Source: a virus | Length of the DNA stretch: 33,394 nt | Reading direction: 5' to 3' (one strand) | IMG/VR virus record: IMGVR_UViG_3300030060_005433 | Span: 1 to 33,394 of that record | Part shown: piece by piece, positions 20,732 to 29,655 of the stretch | Layout of the letters: each line of letters opens with the position of its first letter | How positions within the stretch are numbered: position 1 is the first letter of the stretch | Position numbers and translations under genes: made by a program | The notes under the pieces: generated by a model | Told to the model about the DNA's origin: nothing | The model's input: only the letters and a program-made list of their open reading frames with translations | Databases searched by the model: none

Positions 20732-22154
20732 AACCATCAAGATCGACTATGACCCGCAGCCAAAGCAGGCGTTGCTTCACAAGTGTCGTGCCAAGCAGAT
20801 CTTGTTTGGCGGCGCTGCTGGTGGCGGCAAGAGCCATGCGGGGCGTTATGACCTGATTGGCTTTTGTCTGGAGAACCCAGGCTTGCAGGCGTTTATTTTC
20901 AGGCGGTCACTGCCTGAGCTGGATGCCAACCATATACAACCGTTGAAGCGTGAGCTGCCGCGAGAGCTTGGCAACTACAATGAGACGCGCAAGCGCTATG
21001 AGTTTTTCAATGGCAGCTCGATCCAGTTCCAGTATCTGGAGCGGGACAGTGATTGTGACCGTATTCAGGGAACTGAGATACATATAGCACTGGTTGATGA
21101 GGCGGGTCAGATGACGCCTTATCAGTTGGGTTACATCAAATCGAGGATGCGTCTCGGCAACTTCCAGCCCAAGCAGGAAGGCTTTTTGCCCCGGCTGGTG
21201 ATGACGGCAAACCCTGGTGGTCAGAGCCACAATTACTTAAAGGCGCTGTATATCGACCCTGCACCGGCAGAACAGTATTTCTACGATCACACCATGCGTG
21301 ATCCGAATGACCCCAAGGATCGCGGCTGGGTGACGATGTATATCCCGGCCAAGATGGCGGACAACAAATACATTGACCCTTCATATGCCTCTAGCTTCTC
21401 GGCGCTGCCGGAGGAGCTGGCGAGGGCGTTGCGTGAAGGCGACTGGGATCTGGTTGTCGGCTCGTTCTTTGGCGATGTCTGGAACCGCGATCTGCATGTG
21501 ATCAGGCCGTTTGACATCCCTGAGCATTGGACAAAGTTCCGCAGCTTTGACTGGGGTTCTGCCTCGCCGTTCAGTGTTGGCTGGTGGGCCGTTGCTGATG
21601 ATGACCCTGATTTTCCTGATGGGGCGCTGATTAGATATCGAGAATGGTATGGCGCTGCCGGGCCTAATCGGGGCTTGAGAATGACTGCAGAAGAGGTCGG
21701 CGCTGGCATCCGCAGCCGTGAAGGGCATGAGCGGATTGATTTCAGTGTCGGTGATCCCAGCATCTGGAAGTTCGACGGAGGCCCGTCGATTGGTGAGCGC
21801 TTGTCAAAGATGGGGATACGCTTCCGCAGGGCTGACAACAGCAGGGTTGCCGGATGGGATCAGGTGCGCCAACGCCTGATTGGTGATGATGGTGTGCCGA
21901 TGATGTTCGTGTCCAGCGACTGCACAGACACGATCCGCACCTTGCCGGTTCTCACGCACGACAAGCACAAGGTCGAGGACATTGACACCACTCAAGAAGA
22001 TCATGCGGCGGATGACATTCGATATGCTTGCATGGCGCGGCCGTATCAGCGGCGCGCTCCAGAGATTGATGAAGACCCGTGGCGGGAGCCGACCATTGAA
22101 GAAATGATGGCCGGCCTTGAGTATGCCAGCAAGCCCAAGGGCTGGAGATTGTAA
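20724..22154 (+). CDS. terL: terminase large subunit
   Basis: This 476-residue packaging motor ATPase and nuclease has its Walker A at GGAAGGGKS (Lys36) and its Walker B at IALVDEAG (Asp125, Glu126). The C-terminal RNase H-like nuclease has its acidic residues at Asp276 (SFDWGS), Asp344 (VGDPS) and Asp430/431 (ADDIRY). The ATG at 20724 overlaps the upstream gene by 8 nt. Extended GTG starts upstream are less likely. It drives DNA into the prohead through the portal encoded directly after it. The stop is followed immediately by the portal GTG. Confidence 0.93.
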   Translation: MPKTIKIDYDPQPKQALLHKCRAKQILFGGAAGGGKSHAGRYDLIGFCLENPGLQAFIFRRSLPELDANHIQPLKRELPRELGNYNETRKRYEFFNGSSIQFQYLERDSDCDRIQGTEIHIALVDEAGQMTPYQLGYIKSRMRLGNFQPKQEGFLPRLVMTANPGGQSHNYLKALYIDPAPAEQYFYDHTMRDPNDPKDRGWVTMYIPAKMADNKYIDPSYASSFSALPEELARALREGDWDLVVGSFFGDVWNRDLHVIRPFDIPEHWTKFRSFDWGSASPFSVGWWAVADDDPDFPDGALIRYREWYGAAGPNRGLRMTAEEVGAGIRSREGHERIDFSVGDPSIWKFDGGPSIGERLSKMGIRFRRADNSRVAGWDQVRQRLIGDDGVPMMFVSSDCTDTIRTLPVLTHDKHKVEDIDTTQEDHAADDIRYACMARPYQRRAPEIDEDPWREPTIEEMMAGLEYASKPKGWRL

Positions 22155-24125
22155 GTGGAAAGCTACAGCTTTGAAAAAGAGCCGACCGACAAGTTAGAAC
22201 GGGCGCGGTTCTGGCATCATCAGATTATGCGTGCGCGTCGGTTTGAGGAAAACTGGCGCAACCGTTGCCACGATATCATCGAGCGCTATCGCGACGATCA
22301 TCCAGAGCGGATGCAGCGCGACGTGCGAATGAACATCTTCTATAGCAACGTCGATACTTTGAAATCAGCGCTGTACTTCAAAACGCCAAAGCCCAAGGTG
22401 AGCCGGCGTTTTAGAGACAGTGATCCAGTTGCCCGTTCAGTAAGCACGGTGCTTGAACGGGCGCTCCAATATCAGCTTGATGTCTACAACTTTGATGCGA
22501 CTGTCCGCAGAGCTATTGAGGACATGCTCATAGTCGGGCGCGGCGTCATCAGGCTGGTATACGAGCCGGTGGTGATTGAGGGTGACCCGGAAGTTCTCCC
22601 TGTCAGGGTTGCGCCAATCACGGGTGTGGGGGAGGTTGCCCCTGGGCAACTGGGTGAAGTGCAAATCGGCCAGCGTTTTGTGGACGCTGAAGGCAATGAG
22701 GTAGAGCAAAGCCAGGTACAGCAAGGGCCGATGGGGCCGTTTATGCTTGGTGACCCGGTTGAGTTTGTGGCTGAGCAATCAGTGCGCTGTGAGTATGTCC
22801 ACTGGCAAGATTTTGTGATGTCACCGGCACGATGCTGGGATGACACCTCATGGATTGGCTTCCGGCACCTAATGACCCGCGATGAGCTGGTTGAGGTCTA
22901 TGGCGCAAAGGGGGAGATGATCCCGCTCAGCTATCACGGCGATGATGGCGGCTATGATGACGACAAGCAGCCGGATCGTGCTGAGGTCTATGAAATATGG
23001 GACAGGCGCAGCCAAAAGCAGCTTTTTGTGGTGCTGAACCATGATGAGATACTGGACGAGTTTGACGATCCTTATAACCTTGATGGCTTCTGGCCTATGC
23101 CGGAGCCTCTTTACGCCATATCGACCACCGACACCTCGCTGCCTGTCCCTGAGATATTTAGCTATGAGGACCAGATTCACGAACTGGATCTGATCACACA
23201 GCGGATTGCCAGCCTAACAGAAGCGCTGAAAAGGCGCGGCGTCTACGATGCCAGCTTCCAGGAGCTGCAGCGTCTGGCAGAGGCAAGTGACAATGAGTTT
23301 GTCCCGGTAGATAATATGGCGATGCTGCAGGCTGGCGGTGGTCTTGCCAACGTCATGCAGGAAGCCCCGCTTGATAATCTTATTAAGGCGCTGGGGCAGC
23401 TCTATCAATCACGCCAGATCGTCATTCAGACGATTTACGAAATCACCGGCATCTCAGACATTATGCGCGGCACAAGTGCCAGCCGCGAGACTGCTACGGC
23501 CCAGCGCATCAAGGGCCAGTTCGGCGCTATGCGGCTGATGAACCGGCAGCGCTTGGTTGAACAGTTCCTTGACCAGATCATGGAGCTGAAGGCTGAGTTG
23601 ATGGTCGAAAACCTAGAGCCAGAGGTTCTGAGCAAAGTCACCAGCGTTGTCGTCACGCCAGAGATGGTGGCGCTGATGCGTGATGAGCGCACGCGCAACT
23701 ACCGGATTTCGGTTGATACAGAAGAGTCTGCCGCTGTTGACACAGCCATAGAACAACAACGCCGCACAGAGTTTTTGACCGCAACCGTGCAGTTTCTGCA
23801 GGCGATAGGCCCGTTGGTTGCCAGCGGTGCGGTGGGCTTTGAGCAAGCCAAGCAGATGTTGCTGTTTGCTGCCAAGGCGTTCCCTGGTGCGCGTGACCTT
23901 GAAGAGACACTTGAGGCCATTCAGCCGCCACAGCCAGGGCCAAGCCCAAGCGATAAACTGGTTGAGGTCGAGGCTGCAAAGGTACAGGCGCAAACACAGC
24001 AGGCGGCTGCCGATGCCCAGGTCAAGGTTGCCCGACTGCAGCTTGATCAGCAAAAGGCGGCACAAGACGCACAATTCAAGCAGCAGAAGCTAGAGATTGA
24101 TGCAGCCAAGGTGGTCACACAATGA
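22155..24125 (+). CDS. portal protein
   Basis: This 656-residue protein follows the large terminase without a gap, with a GTG start. It has the size and layout of podovirus portal proteins: a helical N-terminus (WRNRCHDIIERYRDDHPERM), the conserved NIFYSNVDTLKSALYFKTPKP region, a wing domain, and EITGISDIMRGTSASRETATA before a long helical stem. The last ~50 residues are a Gln/Ala/Lys-rich coiled coil (barrel). It forms the dodecameric DNA channel at the capsid vertex. The family is recognised from pattern and position. Confidence 0.88.
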   Translation: MESYSFEKEPTDKLERARFWHHQIMRARRFEENWRNRCHDIIERYRDDHPERMQRDVRMNIFYSNVDTLKSALYFKTPKPKVSRRFRDSDPVARSVSTVLERALQYQLDVYNFDATVRRAIEDMLIVGRGVIRLVYEPVVIEGDPEVLPVRVAPITGVGEVAPGQLGEVQIGQRFVDAEGNEVEQSQVQQGPMGPFMLGDPVEFVAEQSVRCEYVHWQDFVMSPARCWDDTSWIGFRHLMTRDELVEVYGAKGEMIPLSYHGDDGGYDDDKQPDRAEVYEIWDRRSQKQLFVVLNHDEILDEFDDPYNLDGFWPMPEPLYAISTTDTSLPVPEIFSYEDQIHELDLITQRIASLTEALKRRGVYDASFQELQRLAEASDNEFVPVDNMAMLQAGGGLANVMQEAPLDNLIKALGQLYQSRQIVIQTIYEITGISDIMRGTSASRETATAQRIKGQFGAMRLMNRQRLVEQFLDQIMELKAELMVENLEPEVLSKVTSVVVTPEMVALMRDERTRNYRISVDTEESAAVDTAIEQQRRTEFLTATVQFLQAIGPLVASGAVGFEQAKQMLLFAAKAFPGARDLEETLEAIQPPQPGPSPSDKLVEVEAAKVQAQTQQAAADAQVKVARLQLDQQKAAQDAQFKQQKLEIDAAKVVTQ

Positions 24126-24523
24126 AGAACACCGAGGCAGTCGGCATGATGACCTGGCTCATGGGCCAGAGCGATCAGCATTGTAACTGGACAATCGAAG
24201 ACGTTCACCGACTCGTCATACCGCCGGTAGCGCTCCAGCAGTTCCGAATCTGGCAAGTAGAGCATCAGCCAGTCGGGTTTGTGACCTGGGGCTTGTTTAA
24301 TGAAGAAACCGAGGCTGGTTATCTGGCCGGCTCTCGCAAGATACAGCCCGACGATTGGAACGCAGGCGACAGGCTTTGGCTGGTGGATTTCATTGCACCT
24401 TTTGGCGGCGTGAGCCAGATGGTGCGCGAGGGCAGACAGCATCTGCGTTCTGTCTTAGGCAAGGGCGTGCTGGGGCGTGCCAATCGTGAACACAGGGGTA
24501 AGTTATGGTCCGCAGTTACCTAA
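24122..24523 (+). CDS. HlyC-type toxin-activating lysine acyltransferase homologue
   Basis: This 133-residue protein resembles the RTX-toxin acyltransferases (HlyC, ApxC), which move fatty acyl groups from acyl carrier protein to internal lysines of a protein. His20 (QSDQHCNW) and Asp89 (GDRLWLVDFIAPFG) correspond to the catalytic His23 and Asp92 of HlyC, with the same 69-residue spacing. The FVTWGLFNEETEAGYL segment also follows HlyC. It is shorter than HlyC (170), lacking the C-terminal part. No RTX toxin is encoded in the window. It overlaps portal (ATGA) and the next gene, so it is expressed with head genes. A virion protein substrate is inferred, not shown. Confidence 0.85.
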   Translation: MKNTEAVGMMTWLMGQSDQHCNWTIEDVHRLVIPPVALQQFRIWQVEHQPVGFVTWGLFNEETEAGYLAGSRKIQPDDWNAGDRLWLVDFIAPFGGVSQMVREGRQHLRSVLGKGVLGRANREHRGKLWSAVT

Positions 24524-25539
24524 TCGAAAACCGCATATGCTACAAGGGCGATGGGGCAACCGCTGCTGAAGCTCGCGAGTCTGCAACGCCGGCACAGACT
24601 GATGACCAAGATCGTCCGCTTGCGCGCGGCACAACGAATTTAATTGACACAAGCCGTCAGATTTCACCACCAGAAAATAATGAGCGGAATGTTTCGCCTG
24701 ACCCAATGGCCCTTGTGCAGCAAGCTGCATCTCAATCAATCGCGTCACGACAAACGGCGTCGCCAGCCGGCGGGTCTCAGGCTGAGCTTGCACGACAGCT
24801 AATCAACCAAGCTGCACAAGAGTCTTTGGCAAACCCCGACCGGCCGACGCCTATTAATCAAGTTGCCGCTGCGCCAGGGCGCAATGACCCGATGAGCGGG
24901 TTTTTTGCTGATGCTTATGATGAGCTTTATGGCACGCCAGATCCCAATGACGCGCCTGCCACACCGCCAGGCACTGGATTGGCTACAATTCTTGGCGGTG
25001 GGATTTTCTCCCAAATTGCAGACAATCTTACAAACAGGCCCACTCCTGTAGATGCCCAAGCCTTTAACGTCGGCACGTTGCAGCGTATGGCGCGGGAGAC
25101 CGGCACAGGAACAGTTGACCCTAATACTGGCGCAGTTCGAGGCGTCAAGGCTGGACCAGGTACGCTGAGCATGAACGCGCTGGGCGGCATTGTTTACAGT
25201 GGGCGCAATGATCCAAGCTATGAAGGCCCGTTTGCAAATCTGGTGCGAGGCACTGCCGGCATGAATATGGCTGGCGATGATAATGGTGGATCGCAACCCC
25301 TAAGCCAGCCGGCAGACCCGGTTGATCCAGGCACGACCACGCCAGAACAAATTGATGATTTGGCAGTGAACTATCTGCGGAATCCGTTTTTCCTCTACAG
25401 CGGTCAGGGGAACCTTTACCAGCCCTATGGCTACGCTGGCGGCACTTTGGTCGATTTGTTGCGGACACGCGGCATGACGCAGCCTCAGCAGGCCGCAGCC
25501 AACCTTAATCTATTCGGGAACCCAAGGGACTTTGTGTGA
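24505..25539 (+). CDS. hypothetical structural-module protein
   Basis: This 344-residue protein starts within the acyltransferase gene with AGGGG 6 nt upstream. It is low in hydrophobic residues and rich in Asn, Pro, Gly and Gln, with probable disordered stretches (~20-140). A Gly-rich middle (TGLATILGGGIFSQIADNL) is followed by a C-terminal part with NPFFLYSGQGNLYQPYGYAGG. No family is recognised. Its place between portal and scaffold suggests a minor virion protein, and it is one candidate target of the neighbouring acyltransferase. Confidence 0.7.
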   Translation: MVRSYLIENRICYKGDGATAAEARESATPAQTDDQDRPLARGTTNLIDTSRQISPPENNERNVSPDPMALVQQAASQSIASRQTASPAGGSQAELARQLINQAAQESLANPDRPTPINQVAAAPGRNDPMSGFFADAYDELYGTPDPNDAPATPPGTGLATILGGGIFSQIADNLTNRPTPVDAQAFNVGTLQRMARETGTGTVDPNTGAVRGVKAGPGTLSMNALGGIVYSGRNDPSYEGPFANLVRGTAGMNMAGDDNGGSQPLSQPADPVDPGTTTPEQIDDLAVNYLRNPFFLYSGQGNLYQPYGYAGGTLVDLLRTRGMTQPQQAAANLNLFGNPRDFV

Positions 25540-25751
25540 TGGAAGTTGACCTCGAAGCTGCAGATGCCGCCTACCAGGCGTTGTCTGAGCAAGAAAAGGA
25601 ATTGATCCGCGAGGCTTTAGACAGCCCTCTGGCAAGCGTGCTTGCAAAGGTGTTTCCTGAGCTGATGCGCTCACTCGGCAGTTTCAACCGGCCTCGCCGC
25701 AAGATGGATGCAGCGCAGCAGCAGATGGCGGCAAGGATGCTGATGGGATGA
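25539..25751 (+). CDS. small protein of the head module
   Basis: This 70-residue acidic-to-basic helical protein (VDLEAADAAYQALSEQEKEL, then RSLGSFNRPRRKMDAAQQQM) starts at ATG 25539, or at the GTG at 25536, which overlaps the previous stop. AAGGGA at 25524-25529 could serve either. No domain is recognised. It is tightly spaced with both neighbours. Confidence 0.65.
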   Translation: MEVDLEAADAAYQALSEQEKELIREALDSPLASVLAKVFPELMRSLGSFNRPRRKMDAAQQQMAARMLMG

Positions 25752-25963
25752 GCAAGCAGACATTTGTGTATCGCGACGGCAAGATCGTTGCGAAGTCAGA
25801 GGCCGGCCCTAGAGCCGGCCTTTCTATTATGCGCGATATCGAGCCTTACCAGAACATGAAAGATTTCGGCTGGATCACCAGCCGTTCGCAGCACCGCGAG
25901 TTTTTGCGGCGCAACAACTTTGTCGAAGTAGGAAACGAGCAAAACCACTTATTTGAAAAATGA
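25748..25963 (+). CDS. small conserved phage protein of unknown role
   Basis: This 71-residue protein starts in ATGA overlap. It has FVYRDGKIVAKSEA at the N-terminus and TSRSQHREFLRRNNFVEVGNE near the end. I recall this 'VYRDGK ... TSRSQHREHLR ... EIGNE' pattern from many short-tailed phage head modules just before the scaffold. It is probably a zinc-free regulatory or assembly factor; the function is not known. Its stop overlaps the scaffold ATG. Confidence 0.75.
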   Translation: MSKQTFVYRDGKIVAKSEAGPRAGLSIMRDIEPYQNMKDFGWITSRSQHREFLRRNNFVEVGNEQNHLFEK

Positions 25964-27042
25964 CTGAACAAGAACTCCCGCTTGATAGCACTCAAGCTGA
26001 GGCCACAGCCGATGCTGCCGCCCCAGTCGAGCCAGCAAAGTCGGAAAGCGTTGCACAGACACTCGCACGCACTTTGCAAGAATTAGACCCTGAAGCCGAG
26101 GCAGAAGAGGACACGCTGCCTGAAGCGCCGCCGATGGACGATGAGCCAGAAGAAGAGCAAGCGCCTGCCGAGGCTGAAGATGAGCCAGAAGAGGATGCAG
26201 AGCCAGAAGAGCCGCAGGCGATGGAAGCGCCTCAGCACTGGCCGCAAGACTTCAGAGAAGAGTTTGAGGCTATGCCGCCAGAGGCGCAGCAGCTCTTCAT
26301 GTCGCGCTATCGTCAGATGGAGGGCGACTACACTAAGAAAACACAAGGCGTTGCAGCTTTTAAAAAGAGAGCCGATGCCTTTGAAGAACTCCTTGCCCCG
26401 CACCGGCAAACCTTTGCACGGGCTGGCATGGATGACGTGGCTGCTGTCAGGCAACTGTTGGCAGCCAACGACTATCTGCAAAAAGACCCTCAAAACGCTA
26501 TTGCCTGGTTGGCCAACCAGTATGGCGTGGATGTTGGGGCAATCGGTAACGATCCAGCCGCAGAGGATGAATATGCAGACCCCCAGGTGAAGGCGTTGCA
26601 GCAACAAGTAAATCAGCTCACCGGCTTCATCCAGAACCAACAGACACAACAACAGCAAAGCGTACAGCAAAGCACACAGTCGATGATCGACCAGTTTGCC
26701 GCGCAGACCGATGACAATGGCAATCCAGCTCACCCGCATTTTGAACAAGTGCGGAGTGTCATGGGGACGCTCATCAATGCCGGCAACGCACCAGACCTGA
26801 AGACAGCGTATGAGATGGCGGTTTATGCCGACCCAAGCCTGCGCCAGCAAGAGATGCAGCGGTTCGCCGCCAAGCAGTCTCAAAGCGAAGTCAAGAAAGA
26901 GGCGGTGAAAAAGGCCAAGAAGGCCCAGCGGTCAACGGTCAGAGGCAGTGCAGCACCCGCTCAACCTACGCTTCCAGCAAAGATGTCTGTTCGCGACACA
27001 ATAGAAGCATCTATCCGTCAACTTGAAAGCAACAGGAGCTAG
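25960..27042 (+). CDS. scaffolding protein
   Basis: This 360-residue protein lies directly upstream of the capsid gene. The N-terminal ~90 residues are extremely acidic (long Glu/Asp/Pro runs). The middle is helical, with a Gln-rich coiled coil (~205-245, NQLTGFIQNQQTQQQQ). The C-terminal ~40 residues are basic (KKEAVKKAKKAQRSTVRG). This charge polarity with a basic C-terminus is typical of phage scaffolds that bind the coat protein and are removed before DNA packaging. ATG overlaps the previous stop (ATGA). No protease domain is visible. Confidence 0.8.
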   Translation: MTEQELPLDSTQAEATADAAAPVEPAKSESVAQTLARTLQELDPEAEAEEDTLPEAPPMDDEPEEEQAPAEAEDEPEEDAEPEEPQAMEAPQHWPQDFREEFEAMPPEAQQLFMSRYRQMEGDYTKKTQGVAAFKKRADAFEELLAPHRQTFARAGMDDVAAVRQLLAANDYLQKDPQNAIAWLANQYGVDVGAIGNDPAAEDEYADPQVKALQQQVNQLTGFIQNQQTQQQQSVQQSTQSMIDQFAAQTDDNGNPAHPHFEQVRSVMGTLINAGNAPDLKTAYEMAVYADPSLRQQEMQRFAAKQSQSEVKKEAVKKAKKAQRSTVRGSAAPAQPTLPAKMSVRDTIEASIRQLESNRS

Positions 27043-27045
27043 ATT

Positions 27046-27987
27046 ATGGCGAGTCCAAATCTCTCCGAGATCGTCACCACGACTCTGCGGAATCGATCTC
27101 GACAGCTTGCTGACAACCTCAGCAACCATAATGCGTTGCTTCAGCGGATGCGCGAACAAGGCAACCAGACAACTGTGACTGGTCGCGATATCGTGCGCGA
27201 GCTGGAGTATGCCGCAAACTCAACGGTTCAATTCTATCAGGGCTATGAAACCCTGAATGTTGAGCCTTCAGACGTGCTGTCCGCAGCCGTCTTTGACTAC
27301 AAGCAGATGGCTGGCAATGTCACCATCTCTGGCCTTGAGCAAATCAAAAACTCAGGCGTCCAAGCAATCATCAATCTTCTTGAGGCACGCATCAACGTGC
27401 TTGAAAAGAGCTTGATGAACACCCTTGCAACGTCCCTCTATTCGGACGGCACAGGCACAGACGGTAAAGAAATCGGTGGTCTGCAATTGATTATTGCAGA
27501 TGGTGGCACCGGCACAGTCGGCGGCATCAACTCCTCGACCTTTACCTTCTGGCAAAACCAGCAAACCACTGCAACGTCGAGTGCTTTCAGCACAGCAAAC
27601 GTGCAGGCAGATATGAACAATATGTATCTCCTGCTTGTTCGCGGTGCCGACGCGCCTGACTTGATCATGGCAGATGCCAACGCCTACAAGGCTTTCCTCG
27701 GAAGTCTGCAGGCAATCCAGCGCATCACCAGCGATGATCTGGCACGGTCTGGTTTCACCAGCGTTCAGTATCTGAACTCTGATGTCGTCTATGACGACCA
27801 ATGCCCAACCAACAAGATGTATTTCCTGAACACTCAGTATCTGCGTCTTGAGGTTGCAGAAGGCAGGGACTTTGTTCCTGGTGAAGCAAAGATGTCGGTC
27901 AACCAAGATGCCTTGGTCACCCCGATGTTCTGGTCAGGAAACCTGACTTGTTCCAACCGCGCCCTTCAGGGCGTCATTCATGTGTAA
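27046..27987 (+). CDS. major capsid protein
   Basis: This 313-residue protein has AGGAG upstream of the ATG, 3 nt after the scaffold stop. It begins SPNLSEIVTTTLRNRSRQLA and contains VTGRDIVRELEYAANSTVQF, then the long helix-like LEARINVLEKSLMNTLATSL and PDLIMADANAYKAFLGSLQAI. This is the pattern of a HK97-fold coat family common in short-tailed alphaproteobacterial phages. Position after scaffold and before a decoration candidate agrees. No delta domain or cleavage site is apparent. Confidence 0.88.
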   Translation: MASPNLSEIVTTTLRNRSRQLADNLSNHNALLQRMREQGNQTTVTGRDIVRELEYAANSTVQFYQGYETLNVEPSDVLSAAVFDYKQMAGNVTISGLEQIKNSGVQAIINLLEARINVLEKSLMNTLATSLYSDGTGTDGKEIGGLQLIIADGGTGTVGGINSSTFTFWQNQQTTATSSAFSTANVQADMNNMYLLLVRGADAPDLIMADANAYKAFLGSLQAIQRITSDDLARSGFTSVQYLNSDVVYDDQCPTNKMYFLNTQYLRLEVAEGRDFVPGEAKMSVNQDALVTPMFWSGNLTCSNRALQGVIHV

Positions 27988-27998
27988 GGAGGTCTGAG

Positions 27999-28469
27999 AT
28001 GTTTGCATCAGTTATCGGTATTGATCCGACAGCCGTTTCCTCCACACCTGAGTTTGGAGTGGGGCAGATTGGTGCCGTCGTTAGCAATAACGGCGTGACC
28101 AAAATCTATAAGTATGTCGAATATAAGGTAGGGTCTGGCAGCGTCGCCGCGGTGAGCGGAAACGCATGTTATTACAATACCTTAGACGGCTACAAGCTCA
28201 ACCAGGTCACAAGCGATCTTAGTGACTCGGTAGAGATTGGCGCTGGCATACTGCAGTCCACTCCGACCGACGGTCAGTATTGCTGGATTCAGATCAAGGG
28301 TGCCGCAACCATGGCAGCAGCTCTCACTGCTGGCGCGGACGGCGACCCTCTGACAGCGACCGGAAGCTCAGACGGAAAACTCGACGTCACTGCTGACGTG
28401 ACCAGTGTAGTGGTCGCATACGCAGGCGATGCGTCTGACAAGGAAATCATCTGCGATTTCCCGTTCTAA
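27999..28469 (+). CDS. probable head decoration protein
   Basis: This 156-residue protein has a very strong AAGGAGG (27986-27992), ending 6 nt before the ATG, suited to high-level synthesis. It is beta-rich, Gly/Ala/Thr/Val-dominated, almost without Lys/Arg clusters (FGVGQIGAVVSNNGVTKIYK, ATMAAALTAGADGDPLTATG). It follows the capsid gene and is followed by a strong terminator, so capsid and this protein form the abundant end of a transcript. Decoration proteins of this size bind the outer shell. The identity is inferred from position and composition. Confidence 0.65.
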   Translation: MFASVIGIDPTAVSSTPEFGVGQIGAVVSNNGVTKIYKYVEYKVGSGSVAAVSGNACYYNTLDGYKLNQVTSDLSDSVEIGAGILQSTPTDGQYCWIQIKGAATMAAALTAGADGDPLTATGSSDGKLDVTADVTSVVVAYAGDASDKEIICDFPF

Positions 28470-28483
28470 CTTCCTCCGACTGG

Positions 28484-28507
28484 GGCGGCTCCGGCCGCCC
28501 CTTTTTT
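28484..28507 (+). terminator. rho-independent terminator after the capsid genes
   Basis: GGGCGGC, a TCCG loop and GCCGCCC make a perfect 7-bp GC stem followed by six T. It separates the capsid/decoration genes from the adaptor and tail genes. It probably reduces expression of the latter. Confidence 0.85.
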
Positions 28508-28529
28508 CAACATGATCAAGGGAGAGATC

Positions 28530-28967
28530 ATGCCATCCAAGGCTATATTTTTTCAGCGTGAGCTGAATGGAGAACAACGAGATTTTTGTCGCATTTCTGT
28601 GCAGGGCATCCGCGATGTCTGGGAGGGGCCAGTGCGGCCCCAAGACCTGAGCCGGTTTCCTGACGAGTGGGACGATTACAAGAAGCAGCAGAAGAAGCCC
28701 AAGAAGAGGGGCGGCAACCTCAATGATTTGCCAGGCATGTCTGAGCCGCGCCGCGTTGAGCTTGAGCTTGCCGACGTTGAGACCATTGAAGAGCTTGCCG
28801 CTGCTGATGAAGTGCTTTTACGCAATATGGGTGAGCCGTATGTGCAGCTTAAAAAGATTGCTGGGCTACACATCAATGCAAAGCCCAAGCGAAGCCGCAA
28901 GCCAGCGGCAGAACCAGTAGAGGAGCCGGCTGATGAGCCTGCTGACGATAGCCCAGACGATAGCTGA
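28530..28967 (+). CDS. hypothetical protein with helix-hairpin-helix-like segment
   Basis: This 145-residue protein starts at ATG 28530 because AAGGGAG sits 5 nt upstream. An upstream in-frame ATG at 28512 is inferior. Residues ~65-100 (LNDLPGMSEPRRVELELADV, ETIEELAAADEVLL) resemble a helix-hairpin-helix of the kind that contacts DNA backbone. A basic patch precedes it and an acidic Glu/Asp/Pro tail ends the protein. It lies between decoration and adaptor genes and could be a head-completion factor. Overlap of 35 nt with the next gene. Confidence 0.65.
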   Translation: MPSKAIFFQRELNGEQRDFCRISVQGIRDVWEGPVRPQDLSRFPDEWDDYKKQQKKPKKRGGNLNDLPGMSEPRRVELELADVETIEELAAADEVLLRNMGEPYVQLKKIAGLHINAKPKRSRKPAAEPVEEPADEPADDSPDDS

Positions 28968-29655
28968 CTTCACAGGGTTTGAGCGCCCCAGCACTGTCGC
29001 TGGGAACACAGATCCGATTGCGCGTCAGCTTCTTGCCATAATTAACCGCGAGGGCAAGCAGCTCATGCGGTCAACCAACTGGCCAATCCTGATGAAGGAA
29101 CACACCTTCTCCACGGCCAACGGCACTCAGAATTACGCGCTGCCGACAGACTTTGACAGGTTTGTCAGTGGCACAGCCTACAACCGTAGCGATCTTGACC
29201 AGATGACTGGGCCTATCACTCCGCAACAGTATCAAGCGGACAGGTTTGGCACGACCAGCACCGGCATCATTGATCGCTTCCGTCTGAAGTCCAGCAGCAA
29301 CGCGCTGCGGTTTGACATAACCCCGACTCCGACCGCCACAGAAACAATCGGCTTTGAATATGTTTCAAGCCACTTCAACCAAACCAGTGGCGGCACCTCG
29401 CAAGCTGCTTTTGCTGCTGATACCGATGTCGGCATCCTCGATGAAACATTGATAGAGATGGGTGCGACTTGGCGCTTCAAGCAGGCGCACGGCCTCACTT
29501 ACGATGAAGACTTCCGGCAGTATCAGCTTGAGCTGCGGCAAGCCATCAGCCGGTCTGGCGGTGCGCCAATCATAACGATGACCGATGCGCGGCGTCTGCT
29601 GGTCAGCCCTTACTCCTACAATTTGCCTGATAGTGGCTACGGGATCAGCGGCTGA
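28933..29655 (+). CDS. head-tail adaptor protein (gp4/tail tubular A-like)
   Basis: This 240-residue protein starts with AQTIADFTGFERPSTVAGNTDPIARQLLAIINREGKQLM and contains NWPILMKEHTFSTANGTQNYALPTDFDRFV. That is the familiar beginning of short-tail adaptor proteins in this phage group. The C-terminal part is helical (DETLIEMGATWRFKQAHGL, DEDFRQYQLELRQAISRSGG). Such proteins form the ring below the portal that carries nozzle and fibres and seals the packaged DNA. Its stop (TGA) shares ATGA-type overlap with the next start. Confidence 0.8.
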   Translation: MSLLTIAQTIADFTGFERPSTVAGNTDPIARQLLAIINREGKQLMRSTNWPILMKEHTFSTANGTQNYALPTDFDRFVSGTAYNRSDLDQMTGPITPQQYQADRFGTTSTGIIDRFRLKSSSNALRFDITPTPTATETIGFEYVSSHFNQTSGGTSQAAFAADTDVGILDETLIEMGATWRFKQAHGLTYDEDFRQYQLELRQAISRSGGAPIITMTDARRLLVSPYSYNLPDSGYGISG

